A stretch of DNA of 38,468 bases from Strigamia acuminata (GCA_949358305.1 CASHSZ010000027.1:1-38468); one strand, 5' to 3'. Numbered from the stretch's first letter, positions 1 through 10,906 are shown. The notes: generated by a model from the sequence alone, not told the origin. Program-made: numbers and translations.

Positions 1-1329
1 AGCGAAAAAATTCAATTTTTTCTCGTTATTGAATGTCAATTTAATTTTGATGATAAAAATTCAGAATATTACATAAGGGATGGTTGTTGTATTCAATGGT
101 CACTGGTTATGAATTGTTTATCGCAATGGATACATGAATATTCAGCTAACATTTCCCCTTTTCAACACGCAAGTCGGATGTCGCAACTTGATGAATGATT
201 TTTCCTAATTATGTCGTGATAATCTGTGCTGATTTAATTGCAACTTACACTCTTTTAATTTATATATCATTCACTTCCTAAAATAATTAACACTAGACTC
301 GAGTTTCTCACAATTCTCAAAAAAGTTATATTTCGTATTTAGAATTTTTCCGAGATTAAAAGAGATAAAAAAGCCAATTCGGTTCACCACAATGTAAAAT
401 TAAATACTGACAAGCGTGGTTTTTAAAGTCCTTAAATCGGTTAGGAAAAAGAAATCTTTTTCTAATTCCCCACTGTCGGACATTTTTCAAAACGGCGCTC
501 TATGACAGCCATTTGCTATTTGCCATTTGAAATCAATTGGTCACTCTTCCCTTGACATTTTTTCCAACTTAAGGTGGTTGGGAAGTATTTTTTTGCTCGA
601 ATCTCTGCAATGTTGCCTAATAAGTAAATTCGGACCCCGGAAATATTCTTTTTAACTAATTTCACATCGATTTCGTTACTAAACAATTATATTCTTTTTA
701 TTTTTTGTTATCCAAAATTTTAATAAACAATTATATATTTACCTTTTTCACATTGGTTGTTTTTTTCTTCCCAGAAGTATTCCGTTCATCAAAAATGTCC
801 CGAATACCTTCATCTGTCAATTTACTGTGTTTGCCCATTTCTAATTGCTGTGTTAAATATTGAACAAATTAAAGTTAATACGAAAAATACAAACAAGTTA
901 AATGACTTTATGAATGGACTTAATGCCCGCCACCCAAAGTTCCAATGCACGTTGGTCAATGTACCGCTACGGCGAGCAAGCTAACGCACGATGCTCAACC
1001 AAACTAACAAAACCACATTATATCGCATATTTTACCTTTTATGCGTAACGTAAACAAAAATGTTCCTGATTAAAAGATGGCTACGATTGCAGAATTTCAG
1101 CACGTTGCAGAAAAAAGCACGTGGAGATTGAAAAGGTGACCTTGCTTGCTTATTGGTTTAGGGGGGATAAAAATTGGGGACCATTATGAGTCATAATTAT
1201 GAGTCATAATGAGTCATAATTTATGACCAATCACGTCATTGAGCTTTCAATGCTTGATGTGGATTGGCCAATACTCTTAAGGTCCCAAAGGTATGCGCCC
1301 CCTATACCATAGTCGAACAATGCATTGAC

Positions 1330-1361
1330 GAATGGTCACCACTCAACCATGGTGACCATTC
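1330..1361. repeat. Perfect 11-bp inverted repeat (hairpin)
   Basis: GAATGGTCACC at 1330-1340 is the exact reverse complement of GGTGACCATTC at 1351-1361, with a 10-base spacer. Function unknown; such pairs are common at ends of small non-autonomous transposons. Confidence 0.8.
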
Positions 1362-1636
1362 ATCTTTCGGAACTCAACATGATTTTCTCAAAAGCTAGTC
1401 GCAAATGATCTCTAATTTTCTCCGAAATATGCTGTGTGCAATAATGATGATTATTAAATTTAGTTTATTAATAAACAAAACTTTATCCAAAATATAATTT
1501 TTTTGTTAAATAATTGGATCACTTGGGTGGCATTAATTATTAAAAGCGATTCTCGTTTTTTTGAGTCAAATCGCAAAAAGCTGAGATTTTATTAATTACC
1601 CATATTGTTTGTTGTGTTCGTTGTTCGTATCGTAAC

Positions 1637-1704
1637 CGGCGATAAAAGTTAGCCCTCAATTAGTTTTTTAAGAAACAAAAGCAATTTCAAATTGACGACT
1701 GAAT
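1637..1704 (+). repeat. Left arm of long inverted repeat around the EnSpm gene
   Basis: The stretch beginning CGGCGATAAAAGTTAGCCC is matched, in reverse complement and with a few mismatches and small gaps, by 7403-7474. The two arms bracket the EnSpm-type transposase gene (2923-5860) and enclose about 5.8 kb. They could be subterminal or terminal repeats of that element, or two copies of an unrelated repeat: I do not see the CACTA-type terminal motif expected for this superfamily at their outer ends. Confidence 0.6.
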
Positions 1705-1994
1705 TTATTCTTTTATCTTTACTACAATACATAATTTGGGCGGGGACCAAATTGTCCAAAATTGGCGATTTTTAATAAACTTTTGTACCAAATTGGCGAC
1801 TTTCGTATGTCGGAAGAATATCCAAATTCATATTCGTTTCCGCCGCACTTAAGAACTTCTCACCCCTGTCGTTCGTGAAATTTAAACCGCACATGTTCGT
1901 CAGATGATTTGAAATAAAATAAGTTTCCCGTGCTCGAAGCTGTCGGTAAATATTCGGTGGGTGTTTCGTCGTCGTCCATATGTATTATTAGTAC

Positions 1995-2030
1995 CATAGA
2001 GTAAAGAATATATACATTCTTTACTCTATG
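1995..2030. repeat. Perfect 15-bp inverted repeat (hairpin)
   Basis: CATAGAGTAAAGAAT at 1995-2009 pairs exactly with ATTCTTTACTCTATG at 2016-2030 around a 6-base AT loop. No flanking gene explains it. Confidence 0.85.
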
Positions 2031-2922
2031 TTAGTACTGTGCTGGTGTTTCATCCAATTTGAACTTCTCGCGGAAGAATAGTCAACCACCTAGACATGGA
2101 TAGCTTGCTTATAAAGCCTTATGCAAAATAAGTGATTTATTAACCATTCCAGTTGATAACAGCTGCCAGAGCGAATAGTCTATCTGTTATATTCTCCAAA
2201 ATGCGTGTGGTGAGCAAATCCATTACAACGTGTCTCCTTTTGTTTTCTCGTTGGTCGCGCGACTTCATTTCCCAATTGAGCAGAAATATGACAAATATCC
2301 AAAGTTAATTTGGTGTGACGACTGAATATGTTTTTGTTTTTTTTATTAACGTAATTTCGACGCGATTTCAAAGCATTTTCTTCGGAAATTCGTTTAATCC
2401 GTACATTAATCACGTTGGAAATTCGTTTAATTCGTGCAGTAATCACGTCGGAATTTAAAATTTAATTTAATTCCTCGGTGATTTATTAAAATAAATAAAA
2501 CAATGTTTCTTATTCATTATACCGTAGTATATTTCAGAATATTTACGAAATTGTTTATTCGTTTCCATTTTCAAAATGTTTTCTTTTTTCGTTTTTTAAA
2601 TTTAAACACACGATGTTAGTTGTTTAATGAAGCAGTAAATGTCGTGTTTTGGTTTTTAAATCAAACCAAAATTAATTTTTATTTTTATTTTTATTTATAT
2701 TTTATTTATTTATTTTTTAACTTTGTACACACGCATACCGTGAAGAACTGGACAGTATATCCGACTGAAAAGATTATTAATAGTTTTCTCATCTGAAATA
2801 CAGTAATTCAAATTGGTATTATTATACTGCTGTTTGCTTTGGCTTTCCCACAGCAATATGTGTCAATTGTGTGGAAGTAAGCTCGAGCATTTTTTTCTTT
2901 AGCACTACAAAACATAGATTGA

Positions 2923-5860
2923 TCATATTGATCTTTCTAGAGGACAAACAATAATCGTATCAAGTCCACGATGTTGCGAAAATGTGCAGGCAAATTTGCA
3001 AGAAACACGTTGAATTGGCATAAAGCTACAAATGCTTTCATCTTCTGGATGGTTTAGAAATATTTCAGTTGGTTTTCCATATTTGAATCGAACACTATCC
3101 TGAAATAATTTATACCATTCCACATGCAGCATGATGTGTGTTCTAACTTCCAAGCCGATGGTTATTGTGTGTATCAAAATGTCTATGATTTTCCCGGGTC
3201 GTAAATTATCTGAAATAATCTCAATGTTGTTATCAGACGCAGACCAACTGGCAAGAATGTATGATGATCGGTGACTTCTTGATTTTTGAGTTCCAAATAA
3301 ATTTTGCCCATGTCTAAGATATTTTACTCGTTTTGCAGATGGAGGAATACAGAGAGATGCATGTTGATTATAGATGAAACGATAAACATTCTTTAGCTGA
3401 TGTAAGTCCGATTCTGAAAATGTATAATATTCTTTTTTTGCAAGCGTATAGGATGTTAAGTTAACAGACCAATCATTGCCTATAATTGGATTTGAACGAA
3501 AACTTAACTTTAGAACGTTGTATAGCTGAATTGGAACTGATGATAGGGTGCCTCTCTGATGTGTGCCCTTCTTCAGATCCTTAAAAATCCCATCAAAGTT
3601 TTCATCTAAATCTTGGAGTTGGTCTTCTTCACCCTTGACGTAAACAGTCTGCAGGAACTTTTTCATAAACTGCACTTCCACATCTCTTTTGTTTGTTTTT
3701 TGTGAACCGAGCATTCCGTTATACCTGAAAAATAAAATTATTTATAAGTAAAAAAATCACTTGTTACTATTACATAATACATTTACCTTTCAAAACTAAA
3801 CAACCAAAATGAGTAAATTGGTCCATAGTCTACAATGCACTCACACAAGTGACACAGCATGTGCATATTTGGTGTTATAAATGTTTTTCCATACAGCGAT
3901 TCACACCGGTGACAAAATTTTAAAAACAAGTTGTCAATGCATATAATTTCTTGCTTGGAAAGAACCTTCTTGCACAATTTTGAGCAAGCCAAAACGAAGA
4001 TTCTCCAGCATTCCATGTCTTGTTGTGGCAAACGTTTATAAAGTAAAACATTAGAAAATACTATGGTCCATATTCTCCATTGATCAGCTGTAAATGAACT
4101 AAAATTATTCCATAGTTTATGAGGTATTCTGCCCACAGAAGAAGGAACAACAAAATCTTCCAGTATATTTTGCATTTCTTCACAGTCTTTTTTTGTCAAG
4201 TCCTCTGACTTGATCCATTCGTGTATCATTTTCTTGGAAATTCCTAAAAAGAGACAATGCATTGGGTCAATGACATGATAACGAATTATATCAATGTAGG
4301 GCAAATCCAGCAACACAGAATATCTGATTCCATATTTTGATTCCAGTTTCTTTTTCGTTGTTAAAGTTGTACCGCCAGCTTGTATATGTCTGATTTTTTC
4401 TTTATGATCTTCCATTTTTCGTTTCTTCCAGGAATTTCTATCAAAACCAGAGTAATCTTTTGCTCCAATTGATCCTAATTAAAAAAAAAAAATTATTTAT
4501 AATCTGAGGTACATGTAATCCACGCACTTTCGAACCTGGAAAAACCTTGAGGCATTTACTGCAACCTAGACTTGCCGAGTGACTTAAAAAGCCACAAGTT
4601 TTACGACATGCTGGAAGATCACACGCAACACACATGAGCCAAACTTTAATATTCTAAAAAGAGAGAATGAATTTTGATTATTAGGAAACGTAAATATATT
4701 CTAAAAAATGCACTTACAGTTGCAGAAACTTGATTGTGAATTTTAAATTGAAATCCATTGGTACATCCTTCAAGAAGTTCTTCAACCAATGGCTTTAAAA
4801 ATGTATTCAATGGTGGTTCTTTGCGAAAATGAGGAATTAATCCTACTAGGATTACATTCTCTGCAAGGAATCTTTCTTCTCGAGGCAAATTTAAAATTAC
4901 AAGATATATCGCTCCGATGCTGTAATTTACAAATTTGAATGGCTGAAACCAATCAACGTTGATCATAACGCCAATGTCAGAATTGTTTTTGAAATGCCCA
5001 TTTGAAATGAATTCTTTCCACAATTCCCCATCGTACACATCTGCAATGTAGTCTTCATCAATAACCCGTTGAGTCCACGAATTGCAGCGATTCAGAAAAT
5101 TTGGTCGAAGCATAAATTCTTGAAGTGTTGTCTGTAATGATCTGTAACAAAAGGTTTTAGAAGCCACAAATTTCTGCTTACCGTTATGCGTTTTCATTGT
5201 TTTCATCAACGTCGCATTACACTTTCGTCTAGTGGCATGTGGATGATTTGGAAATAGCACATTGCTGCACTTTTTGCTACAAATCGTTCCTTCTATTTTT
5301 TCAGTACAATTTTGGTTTTTGTAAATGAAAAAACAATTCGGGCAAACTACATATTTGGTGAAACTCAGTTGTGGCGATATAGAATTCACAATTTGTCTGT
5401 AAGAAGTCAAAGGAACAGTTAAGTTAGTAGTCAAAGCAATAATGGCCAATATAAATCTCAAAAGAACTTCAACGGCATAATTTGGAACGTTGAAAACAGA
5501 TTGCCAAAGTAATAAGAAATGGCTAATCAAGTGTTTCACTTTAACGGTTAAGGATAAGGATGTTGATTGATGAAAACTTGTTTCCATGTCACTATTCGAA
5601 TCCACTGAACTGTCATCCAAATTATCACTCTCCCAATATGAACTTTCAGAATCAATTCCACTTGAATCTTCATTTCCAGATGATTCGTCATTGCTAGCGG
5701 GAATTTCATTTTCGTCAGGTTGGAAGTGGGCATCATTATCTTCTGCATTCACGTTGATTTGCAATGGTTCTTCACATGTTAAAATATGTTTTTCTAAATA
5801 TTTAGACTCGTACGATTGGCCACAAGTAGTACATCTTTTTCTCTTATAGTACTTTGTCAT
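2923..5860 (-). CDS. EnSpm/CACTA-type transposase, 4 exons, apparently intact
   Basis: Transposase of the animal EnSpm (CACTA) superfamily, expected to cut and paste its own element in the nucleus. The model joins exons 5860-4718, 4653-4536, 4474-3787 and 3724-2923. All three junctions have GT..AG ends and keep frame, giving about 916 residues without an internal stop. The N-terminus has a zinc-finger-like C-x2-C start (residues 10-29) and an acidic, serine-rich stretch. The family signature CDLPACRKTCGFLSHSASLG, followed by CSKC, lies in exon 2; DYSGFDR opens exon 3; HVIDPMHCLFLG and, across the last junction, FERYNGMLGSQ are also family hallmarks. The ATG at 5860 is the first in frame. The complete frame suggests a recently active or recently arrived copy. 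An inverted repeat brackets it. Confident on family, less so on the exact start. Confidence 0.88.
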
Positions 5861-6080
5861 TATAAAAATTTCAAAAGAACCACAGATTTGGACAACTTAT
5901 TTGTGTGATAACTGAAATAGAAAGCAAAAAAAATTAATTACGCGGACGAAAGGTTGCTATTTGGCCGTGCATTAACACGGGGGAATATTTAAACACGGCT
6001 GCCCGCATAAAACAATTAGACTGTACTATACCTATTCTTTTTCAACGAAAAATTGCCAATTTAAAAAAAAAAAAACAATT

Positions 6081-6139
6081 GAACAAGTCGTGAACAAGTC
6101 GTGAACAAGTCGTGAACAAGTCGTGAACAAGTCGTGAAC
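6081..6139 (+). repeat. 11-bp tandem repeat, about 5.4 copies
   Basis: The unit GAACAAGTCGT repeats head to tail with no visible change. Subterminal short tandem motifs of this kind are known as transposase-binding arrays in plant CACTA elements; that role here is only inferred from its position about 220 bp upstream of the transposase start. Confidence 0.85.
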
Positions 6140-7402
6140 CATGTGAAATGGAAGACCGGAAGTGCCGGAAATTTGCAAGATGGATGGAATCAAGGATTAT
6201 AGTTGAGATGCAATGACGATTTTTATTTTATGTTTTAATCACCGCAATTCCCACTCGCTCGTGCGCGCCTTGTATCGGGGCTAGGGTTTGCTCAAGTTTG
6301 CGGCGATTTCATTCTTAAGAGGACGGTGGAGCAAATATGACCGAAAATGATGCAATTTTTATGGAAACAAGCGCAAATCAGCGATAAAAACACGAGTACC
6401 GCATACAGTTTGACCTCTGTGAACAAATTGCAGTTGCAGAGTTTAAAGTGTTTGGGGAAATTGATCGGTTATGTACGGACTACGAAAGTGCAATGAAATG
6501 TTTTATTTTTTGGTTTTAATTTTCAGCTGGAAATTAGTGAAAAGTTTGTAAAAAAGTTTTTTAAACATGAAAATAACGATATTTTTGTTTCGACGATGTT
6601 TTGCAGTTTTGTGACGCCAAACTTTGTGTTTGGACTTGAAATAATTCTTGTTTGAATTGAAGTTTCAAACCGAAAAGATCTAATTCAAGTTGGGAGGTTT
6701 TTATTTTAAAACATCAAAAAAAACAAAGAAAAGCACTGCTGAATGATGTAAAATTGCATTTTTGGACTTGGACTTGGAGTTGGACTGAGTTTTTGTTTTG
6801 TTGTCGTGGCCTCGTTTCTTAAACATGACATTACTGCCAGTCCCGGGACTCGAATCAAAGACCAGTCGCAAACTTTAATTAAAATTAATTAATTAAAAAA
6901 GGAGACGAAGCGTGGGATGTACACAGTCCCCATTTTATTTATACAATAAAGAATAGCGAAGTTTAAAAAAACATATTTTATTCAAATAATTATGACTAGA
7001 CAATTTGGTGTTTGTTTGTACCGTTCACCCGTTAAGACTATCGCAACAAGTTTTTTGACGAAATTAATCTGCGCTCCGTACACGCGGTGTTGTAAGCAGA
7101 TGACGTGAATTGATGCTGCGTTTCCCCGGGCCCGTCACGTAGATCAAGACTTTATGGAATAAGTGCGTGTATGTCGGGCATCGAGGTGCCAAAATTCATG
7201 GCGTGTGTGCTTATTGTTTTATAACAATTTAAGAAGAGCGTGTCGAATCTTTCTGTACGTGCTGCGACTTCACTAAACCTAATAATAACAATTTATGACC
7301 GTAGTACCGTATATTCATTTGATTTTTCTTTAATAACGTGGTGAAGCAAAGTCGATGTCCAGGGATTCTGTACAAACTCGGAACTGGTGATTAAGGACTG
7401 TA

Positions 7403-7474
7403 TTCAGTCGTTACCGTAATTTGAAAGTGCTTTTGTTGCATAAAAAACAAATTGAGGGCTAACTTTTATCGCCG
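7403..7474 (-). repeat. Right arm of long inverted repeat around the EnSpm gene
   Basis: Reverse complement of 1637-1704 with a few differences. It abuts, 8 bp away, the left arm of a second inverted repeat (7482-7565 with 8589-8680). Confidence 0.6.
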
Positions 7475-7481
7475 TTTGGCA

Positions 7482-7565
7482 CGATAGCAGGTGGTTTTGA
7501 ATTCGCTCACACGTTTATTATAAATAAAGTTGTATTTTTTAAAGTATTTTATTACAGCTAAGTAA
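7482..7565 (+). repeat. Left arm of second inverted repeat
   Basis: This 84-bp arm (starting CGATAGCAGGTGGTTTTGAA) is repeated inverted at 8589-8680 with small differences. The pair encloses about 1.1 kb that includes the open frame 7601-7978, so it may mark a small transposable element. Confidence 0.65.
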
Positions 7566-7600
7566 ATAATTGCCCGGACGAATAAGATTTGAAGTGATTT

Positions 7601-7978
7601 CTAATTTTCAGGATCTTCACGTTGTAAGTCAAACAACACTTGATCAATTTTCATCCGGGCTACAAGGAATTCTTTTGGTGTTAAACGTCTAAAAATATTT
7701 TGTAAAATACCACTATATCTGGCAGCATCGTCATCTGAAATTGTAGCTACTGCAGATGGATTGGAATTTGTTTGCGCCTTCTTCACTGGTAATGACGCGC
7801 GTACGTCGCCACATTTGGATAATGATGATTCGTATTTTTGTTTATACGCCAATTTTGATTCAGTTGAGGAAAAGCAAGTGTCGCTCACAATATCTTCAGA
7901 AAGTTGAGTATCAAAGTTTAGCTCACTATCATAAGTTTGTGCATTTTGCGACATTTTAAAATGCACAACAATTTGCAA
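7601..7978 (-). CDS. Small unrecognised protein with BESS-like C-terminus
   Basis: An uninterrupted frame of 125 residues inside the inverted repeat pair 7482-7565/8589-8680. The N-terminal two thirds are polar and serine/aspartate-rich. The last 40 residues (from about DDDAARYSGILQN to the end) are predicted helical, with the spacing of hydrophobic residues found in BESS motifs, which sit at the C-terminus of MADF-type DNA-binding proteins, including proteins carried by PIF/Harbinger-like elements. No MADF domain is visible in frame, so this would be a truncated or terminal exon. A second in-frame Met lies at about residue 9. The family call is tentative; the frame itself is plausible. Confidence 0.4.
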   Translation of the reverse strand: MQIVVHFKMSQNAQTYDSELNFDTQLSEDIVSDTCFSSTESKLAYKQKYESSLSKCGDVRASLPVKKAQTNSNPSAVATISDDDAARYSGILQNIFRRLTPKEFLVARMKIDQVLFDLQREDPEN

Positions 7979-8588
7979 TGCTGCATGAAAAATTGTGTTA
8001 TCAATACGTTTCCGCTACTGCACATATTTGAACAAAACTAATTGGTTAATTGGCATTATACGTTTTAGTGGCATATTCGTACAAAATCTTTTAGTGGCTT
8101 TTTTAAACTGAAAAAGGCGAAGTAATACATTTATTCTGTGGTTTCATTTTATTTATTCGAAATCTTTATACAAATAATAACAAAAAATCAAAACCGATCA
8201 TAAACCAAATTTTTTTTTATCTTTTCTTTCTCGTCTTCCAGCATTTGTTTTAATATTTCCAGTCCAAATTTTCAAGAAATAAACATCGAGAGGCAAGATA
8301 TTCCGGTTTCGGAGGATAATTATTAAGTTTGGATTCGTTGTTCGTCATTAAGTATAAATAAAGATCGATTTTTATTCATTTCATTTTGTTTGTTGTTTGG
8401 AAAAATTTAAAAAAGTTGAATTTTTTTAATTTCAATGTTATCAAGCCATCTTGAATTGTACATAAAGCGATCAGAGCAGTTATTTTGGTTTGCAATTTAA
8501 TAATTGCAATTGAGAAAATTGCAATTGCAATTGGGAAAATCGTGATATTTCGGCCGCGTTTGAGCTATCAAACGCGGCAGAAAGTTTT

Positions 8589-8680
8589 TACTTAGCTGTA
8601 ATAAAATACTTTTAAAACATATAACTTTATTTGTAATAAATAAACGTGTAAGCGAATTCAAAATAACCACCTGTTATCGC
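8589..8680 (-). repeat. Right arm of second inverted repeat
   Basis: Reverse complement of 7482-7565 with a few substitutions and small indels. It lies inside a 330-bp segment present in repeat copy 1 (8366-8979) but missing from copy 2 (10636-10906). Confidence 0.65.
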
Positions 8681-8753
8681 GTCTCACTCGAACTGCATTC
8701 TGATGGCTCTCGTGGTTCGTCGTATTTTCGCCTTCTTTTGCTTTCGTTACTTT

Positions 8754-8979
8754 AGCTCGGTCGCTATAGCAATCTGAATAATACGGGTCATTTCTAGGAA
8801 GGGGTCGGCATTTGATTTGTTGCACAACGAATGGCGAAGCGGATCACCGCCGATCGATTGTAGAATCGACGGCGAACCGCTTCGCCATGCGTACGTCGAA
8901 ATCGACCTCAAAAACTTGGGAGAAAAAAAAGTTACTTTCTACAAAATAAAAGTATTAGGTTAGATGTACGAGAGTAAAC
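8754..8979 (+). repeat. Dispersed repeat copy 1 with internal hairpin
   Basis: About 225 bp, closely matching 10684-10906 with scattered substitutions and short indels. The middle is an imperfect palindrome (about 8831-8889) in which ATGGCGAAGCGG pairs exactly with CCGCTTCGCCAT and an inner GATCGATT pairs loosely with GAATCGAC. A leader segment, 8366-8416, also recurs directly in front of copy 2. It looks like a non-autonomous mobile element. Confidence 0.75.
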
Positions 8980-9538
8980 GAAAACGGGCTGCGTCCACGG
9001 ATACAATCTGTTTGTTTTCATATTGTCGTCATTATAAATAAACATCCGTCTGATGTTTATTGTCTTTTTCAAAGACACTGACTTTTCTGGATTTTAATTT
9101 TGTTGATTACCGACAGAAGCAATTCGATTTTCCATCTGAACCCTCGCTAAAAGGCTCGCCGAGTCCGTTCGCACGAATCTTTTGCCTCAAACTATACGAC
9201 GTCCCATATTGTCCCGACTCTCGTTCTGATATTGTACGCTACGAATTGGAATTTTTCGGACGGCGAGCACATGGTACTTTTCGATTTTTCGTGCCCATCG
9301 CCCGACGGTTTGGTCAAAATTTATTGGAAAAGTTAATTAATTATCAGTATACACGACTAGTTTGTCAATCGAGAGATTTCCTAATTTTTTTTACACGTTT
9401 TCCACCATTCGCCAACAGAAATTGATTGTATAGCTATATATTAAACGACCGATTTTGCCACGCCAAATTTAAAAAATATATACAAATCTACGTAGCACAA
9501 AAAGTTCTTGAAAATATAACTAATAAACGCATAAGCGG

Positions 9539-9658
9539 AATCAAAAAAATTGAAAAATATATGAAAGAATTCTTTCATATATTTTTTAATTTTTTTGATT
9601 TTGGATTCAAAAAAAGAAAATAATTTCGAAATTATTTATTTTTTTTGAATCCAAAATC
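9539..9658. repeat. Two abutting near-perfect 62-bp palindromes
   Basis: The first palindrome spans 9539-9600, centred on GAATTC, with 30 of 31 pairs matching. The second spans 9597-9658, centred on TTCGAA, with 29 of 31 matching. They share the four bases GATT. Together they could form a double cruciform. No gene overlaps them apart from a short open frame without recognisable content. Confidence 0.85.
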
Positions 9659-9806
9659 AGTTTGAAACGCCGCAACAAAACTAAATGACGTGATTGGTTA
9701 ATTGGCGTTTCCGTTTTAGTGGCATATATTCGTCGAATGATTGCATATATACGTATGTACACCATAATATTATAATCACTGTACAGCTAACTGCAAGGCA
9801 ATCACG

Positions 9807-10175
9807 ATGGTTTTAATTGCAGTTCCAGTATTTCAGTGCAATCACTGCAGCGACGTAATTTTAGATAACTTATTACATTGGAATGATATTCATCATTCTT
9901 TCATTTCTATGCTTAAATGTGAACGACATCAACCACTGTGCAAATGTTGTTTCGAAGCACTTTATGCTTTACATTTTTCAGACTTGGATGGAATAAATGT
10001 GGTGATGTTTTGTAATAATCGCCAAATCTCAGGTGATTCAAGTTTAGCTTTTAAGAAATCAATGTTGCCTACTGAAATCGCCGTTCGTAAACAAAAGCAA
10101 TTTTATTACAAAATAAATGACCGTGTTTATCGCCGAAGGGAACAACAATTTTTAAGATATCAACCCTGGCCATGA
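9807..10175 (+). CDS. Small cysteine-rich, RING-like protein
   Basis: An ATG-started frame of 122 residues. The N-terminal part carries C-x2-C (residues 11-14), then after 24 residues C-x2-H-x3-C-x-C-C (residues 39-48). This resembles the first half of a RING or related zinc-binding domain; the last C-x2-C pair of a classical RING is absent or replaced. The C-terminal half is basic and ends in RRREQQFLRYQPWP. The upstream 60-110 bp contain a motif also found near 8034-8085, which may be a shared promoter-side repeat. I do not recognise a family. It could be a single-exon gene carried by a transposon or virus-derived insertion. Confidence 0.45.
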   Translation: MVLIAVPVFQCNHCSDVILDNLLHWNDIHHSFISMLKCERHQPLCKCCFEALYALHFSDLDGINVVMFCNNRQISGDSSLAFKKSMLPTEIAVRKQKQFYYKINDRVYRRREQQFLRYQPWP

Positions 10176-10294
10176 AACAAGAAAAAAAATGTTAGTTTTC
10201 AAGATTTTCCCCATTTTACCAACATGACGAAATAAATAATTAAATCTTTTAAAACGCTTTTTTTTGAATTAACAATTTCATTTTTCATTGCTGT

Positions 10295-10528
10295 TTAATG
10301 TATTCCTCGTTTGTCGACCAAAAATTGCATCAAAAACGGTTCCAGCTGCGCAAAATAGATCATGTTAGCCGCAAAAAATGATTTTAACCGTAATTTTGAT
10401 TTTTTCCGAATGACTTCGCCGGAGAAAAACTCGTCATTTTCCGTGTAAGAAATGGTTTTATATTCGAACTTTTTCAGGTTCTGAAATGATTTGTGGTGGT
10501 TTGGCACTCGTTGTGAATGTGAATTCAT
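10295..10528 (-). CDS. Unrecognised short open frame
   Basis: A 77-residue frame from ATG 10528. The composition, with alternating charged and aromatic residues and a stretch around EFFSGEVIRKKSKLRLK, looks more like protein than chance, but I recognise no family and see no splice partners. It lies between the RING-like ORF and repeat copy 2. It could be an exon of a decayed transposon protein. Confidence 0.22.
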   Translation of the reverse strand: MNSHSQRVPNHHKSFQNLKKFEYKTISYTENDEFFSGEVIRKKSKLRLKSFFAANMIYFAQLEPFLMQFLVDKRGIH

Positions 10529-10683
10529 CGGTGTAACGTTGTTTTTATCCAAAAAGGTCGATCTTTGTGGCGGAAATTTCGAAAAAGTTTGGGAAAGTCA
10601 TTTTTCTGGTTAAAACGTTTCGTCAAATGCTTTTACGATTTTTATTCATTTCATTTTGTTTGTTGTTTGGAAAAATTTTAAAA

Positions 10684-10906
10684 AGCTCGGTCGCTATAGC
10701 AATCGGAATAATACGGATCATTTCTAGGAAGGAGTCGGCATTTGATTTGTTGCACAACGAATGGCGAAGCGGATCACTATGCCGATCGATTGTAGAATCG
10801 ACGGCCATCCGCTTCGCCGTGCGTAGCTCGAAATCGACCCCAAAAACTTGGGAGAAAAAAAAATTACTTTCTACAAAAGTATTAGGTTAGATGTACGAGA
10901 GTAAAC
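10684..10906 (+). repeat. Dispersed repeat copy 2 with internal hairpin
   Basis: Second copy of the repeat at 8754-8979, in the same orientation 1.9 kb downstream. The palindromic core is kept in altered form (about 10761-10819). Immediately upstream, 10636-10686 matches 8366-8416, so here the two halves are directly joined, without the 330 bp that separates them in copy 1. Confidence 0.75.

Larger units (their letters stand above)
1..2922. other. AT-rich non-coding stretch with small hairpins
   Basis: I find no convincing coding region here; the few open frames are short and resemble nothing I know. The DNA is AT-rich. It holds two perfect hairpins (1330-1361 and 1995-2030), three close copies of TGAGTCA around 1188-1218, and near 1637-1704 one arm of an inverted repeat whose other arm is at 7403-7474. 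The right end leads into the 3' end of the transposase gene on the minus strand. Most likely this is transposon flank and old repeat sequence. Confidence 0.6.
5861..7600. other. Non-coding flank of the EnSpm gene with an 11-bp tandem repeat
   Basis: No supported gene. This is the upstream side of the minus-strand transposase, so its promoter should lie near 5870-6060. It contains a five-copy 11-bp tandem repeat (6081-6139), and then AT-rich DNA ending in two adjacent inverted-repeat arms (7403-7474 and 7482-7565). Confidence 0.6.
7979..9806. other. Repeat-rich non-coding stretch
   Basis: No gene I can support. It contains a segment (8034-8085) whose core GGTTAATTGGC...TTTTAGTGGCATA recurs at 9697-9732 just upstream of the next ORF; the second arm of an inverted repeat (8589-8680); a 225-bp repeat copy with hairpin (8754-8979); and two abutting palindromes (9539-9658). 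A frame at 9060-9425 is open but has no ATG and no recognisable content. Confidence 0.6.

Noticed and set aside
757-984. Short plus-strand frame of 75 residues
   Set aside because: No recognisable domain, no ATG-context support and AT-rich repeat surroundings; length is within chance expectation.
9060-9425. Open frame of about 120 residues on the plus strand
   Set aside because: No ATG, no acceptor at its start, no recognisable motif, and it runs towards palindromic repeat DNA. Too weak to call a gene.
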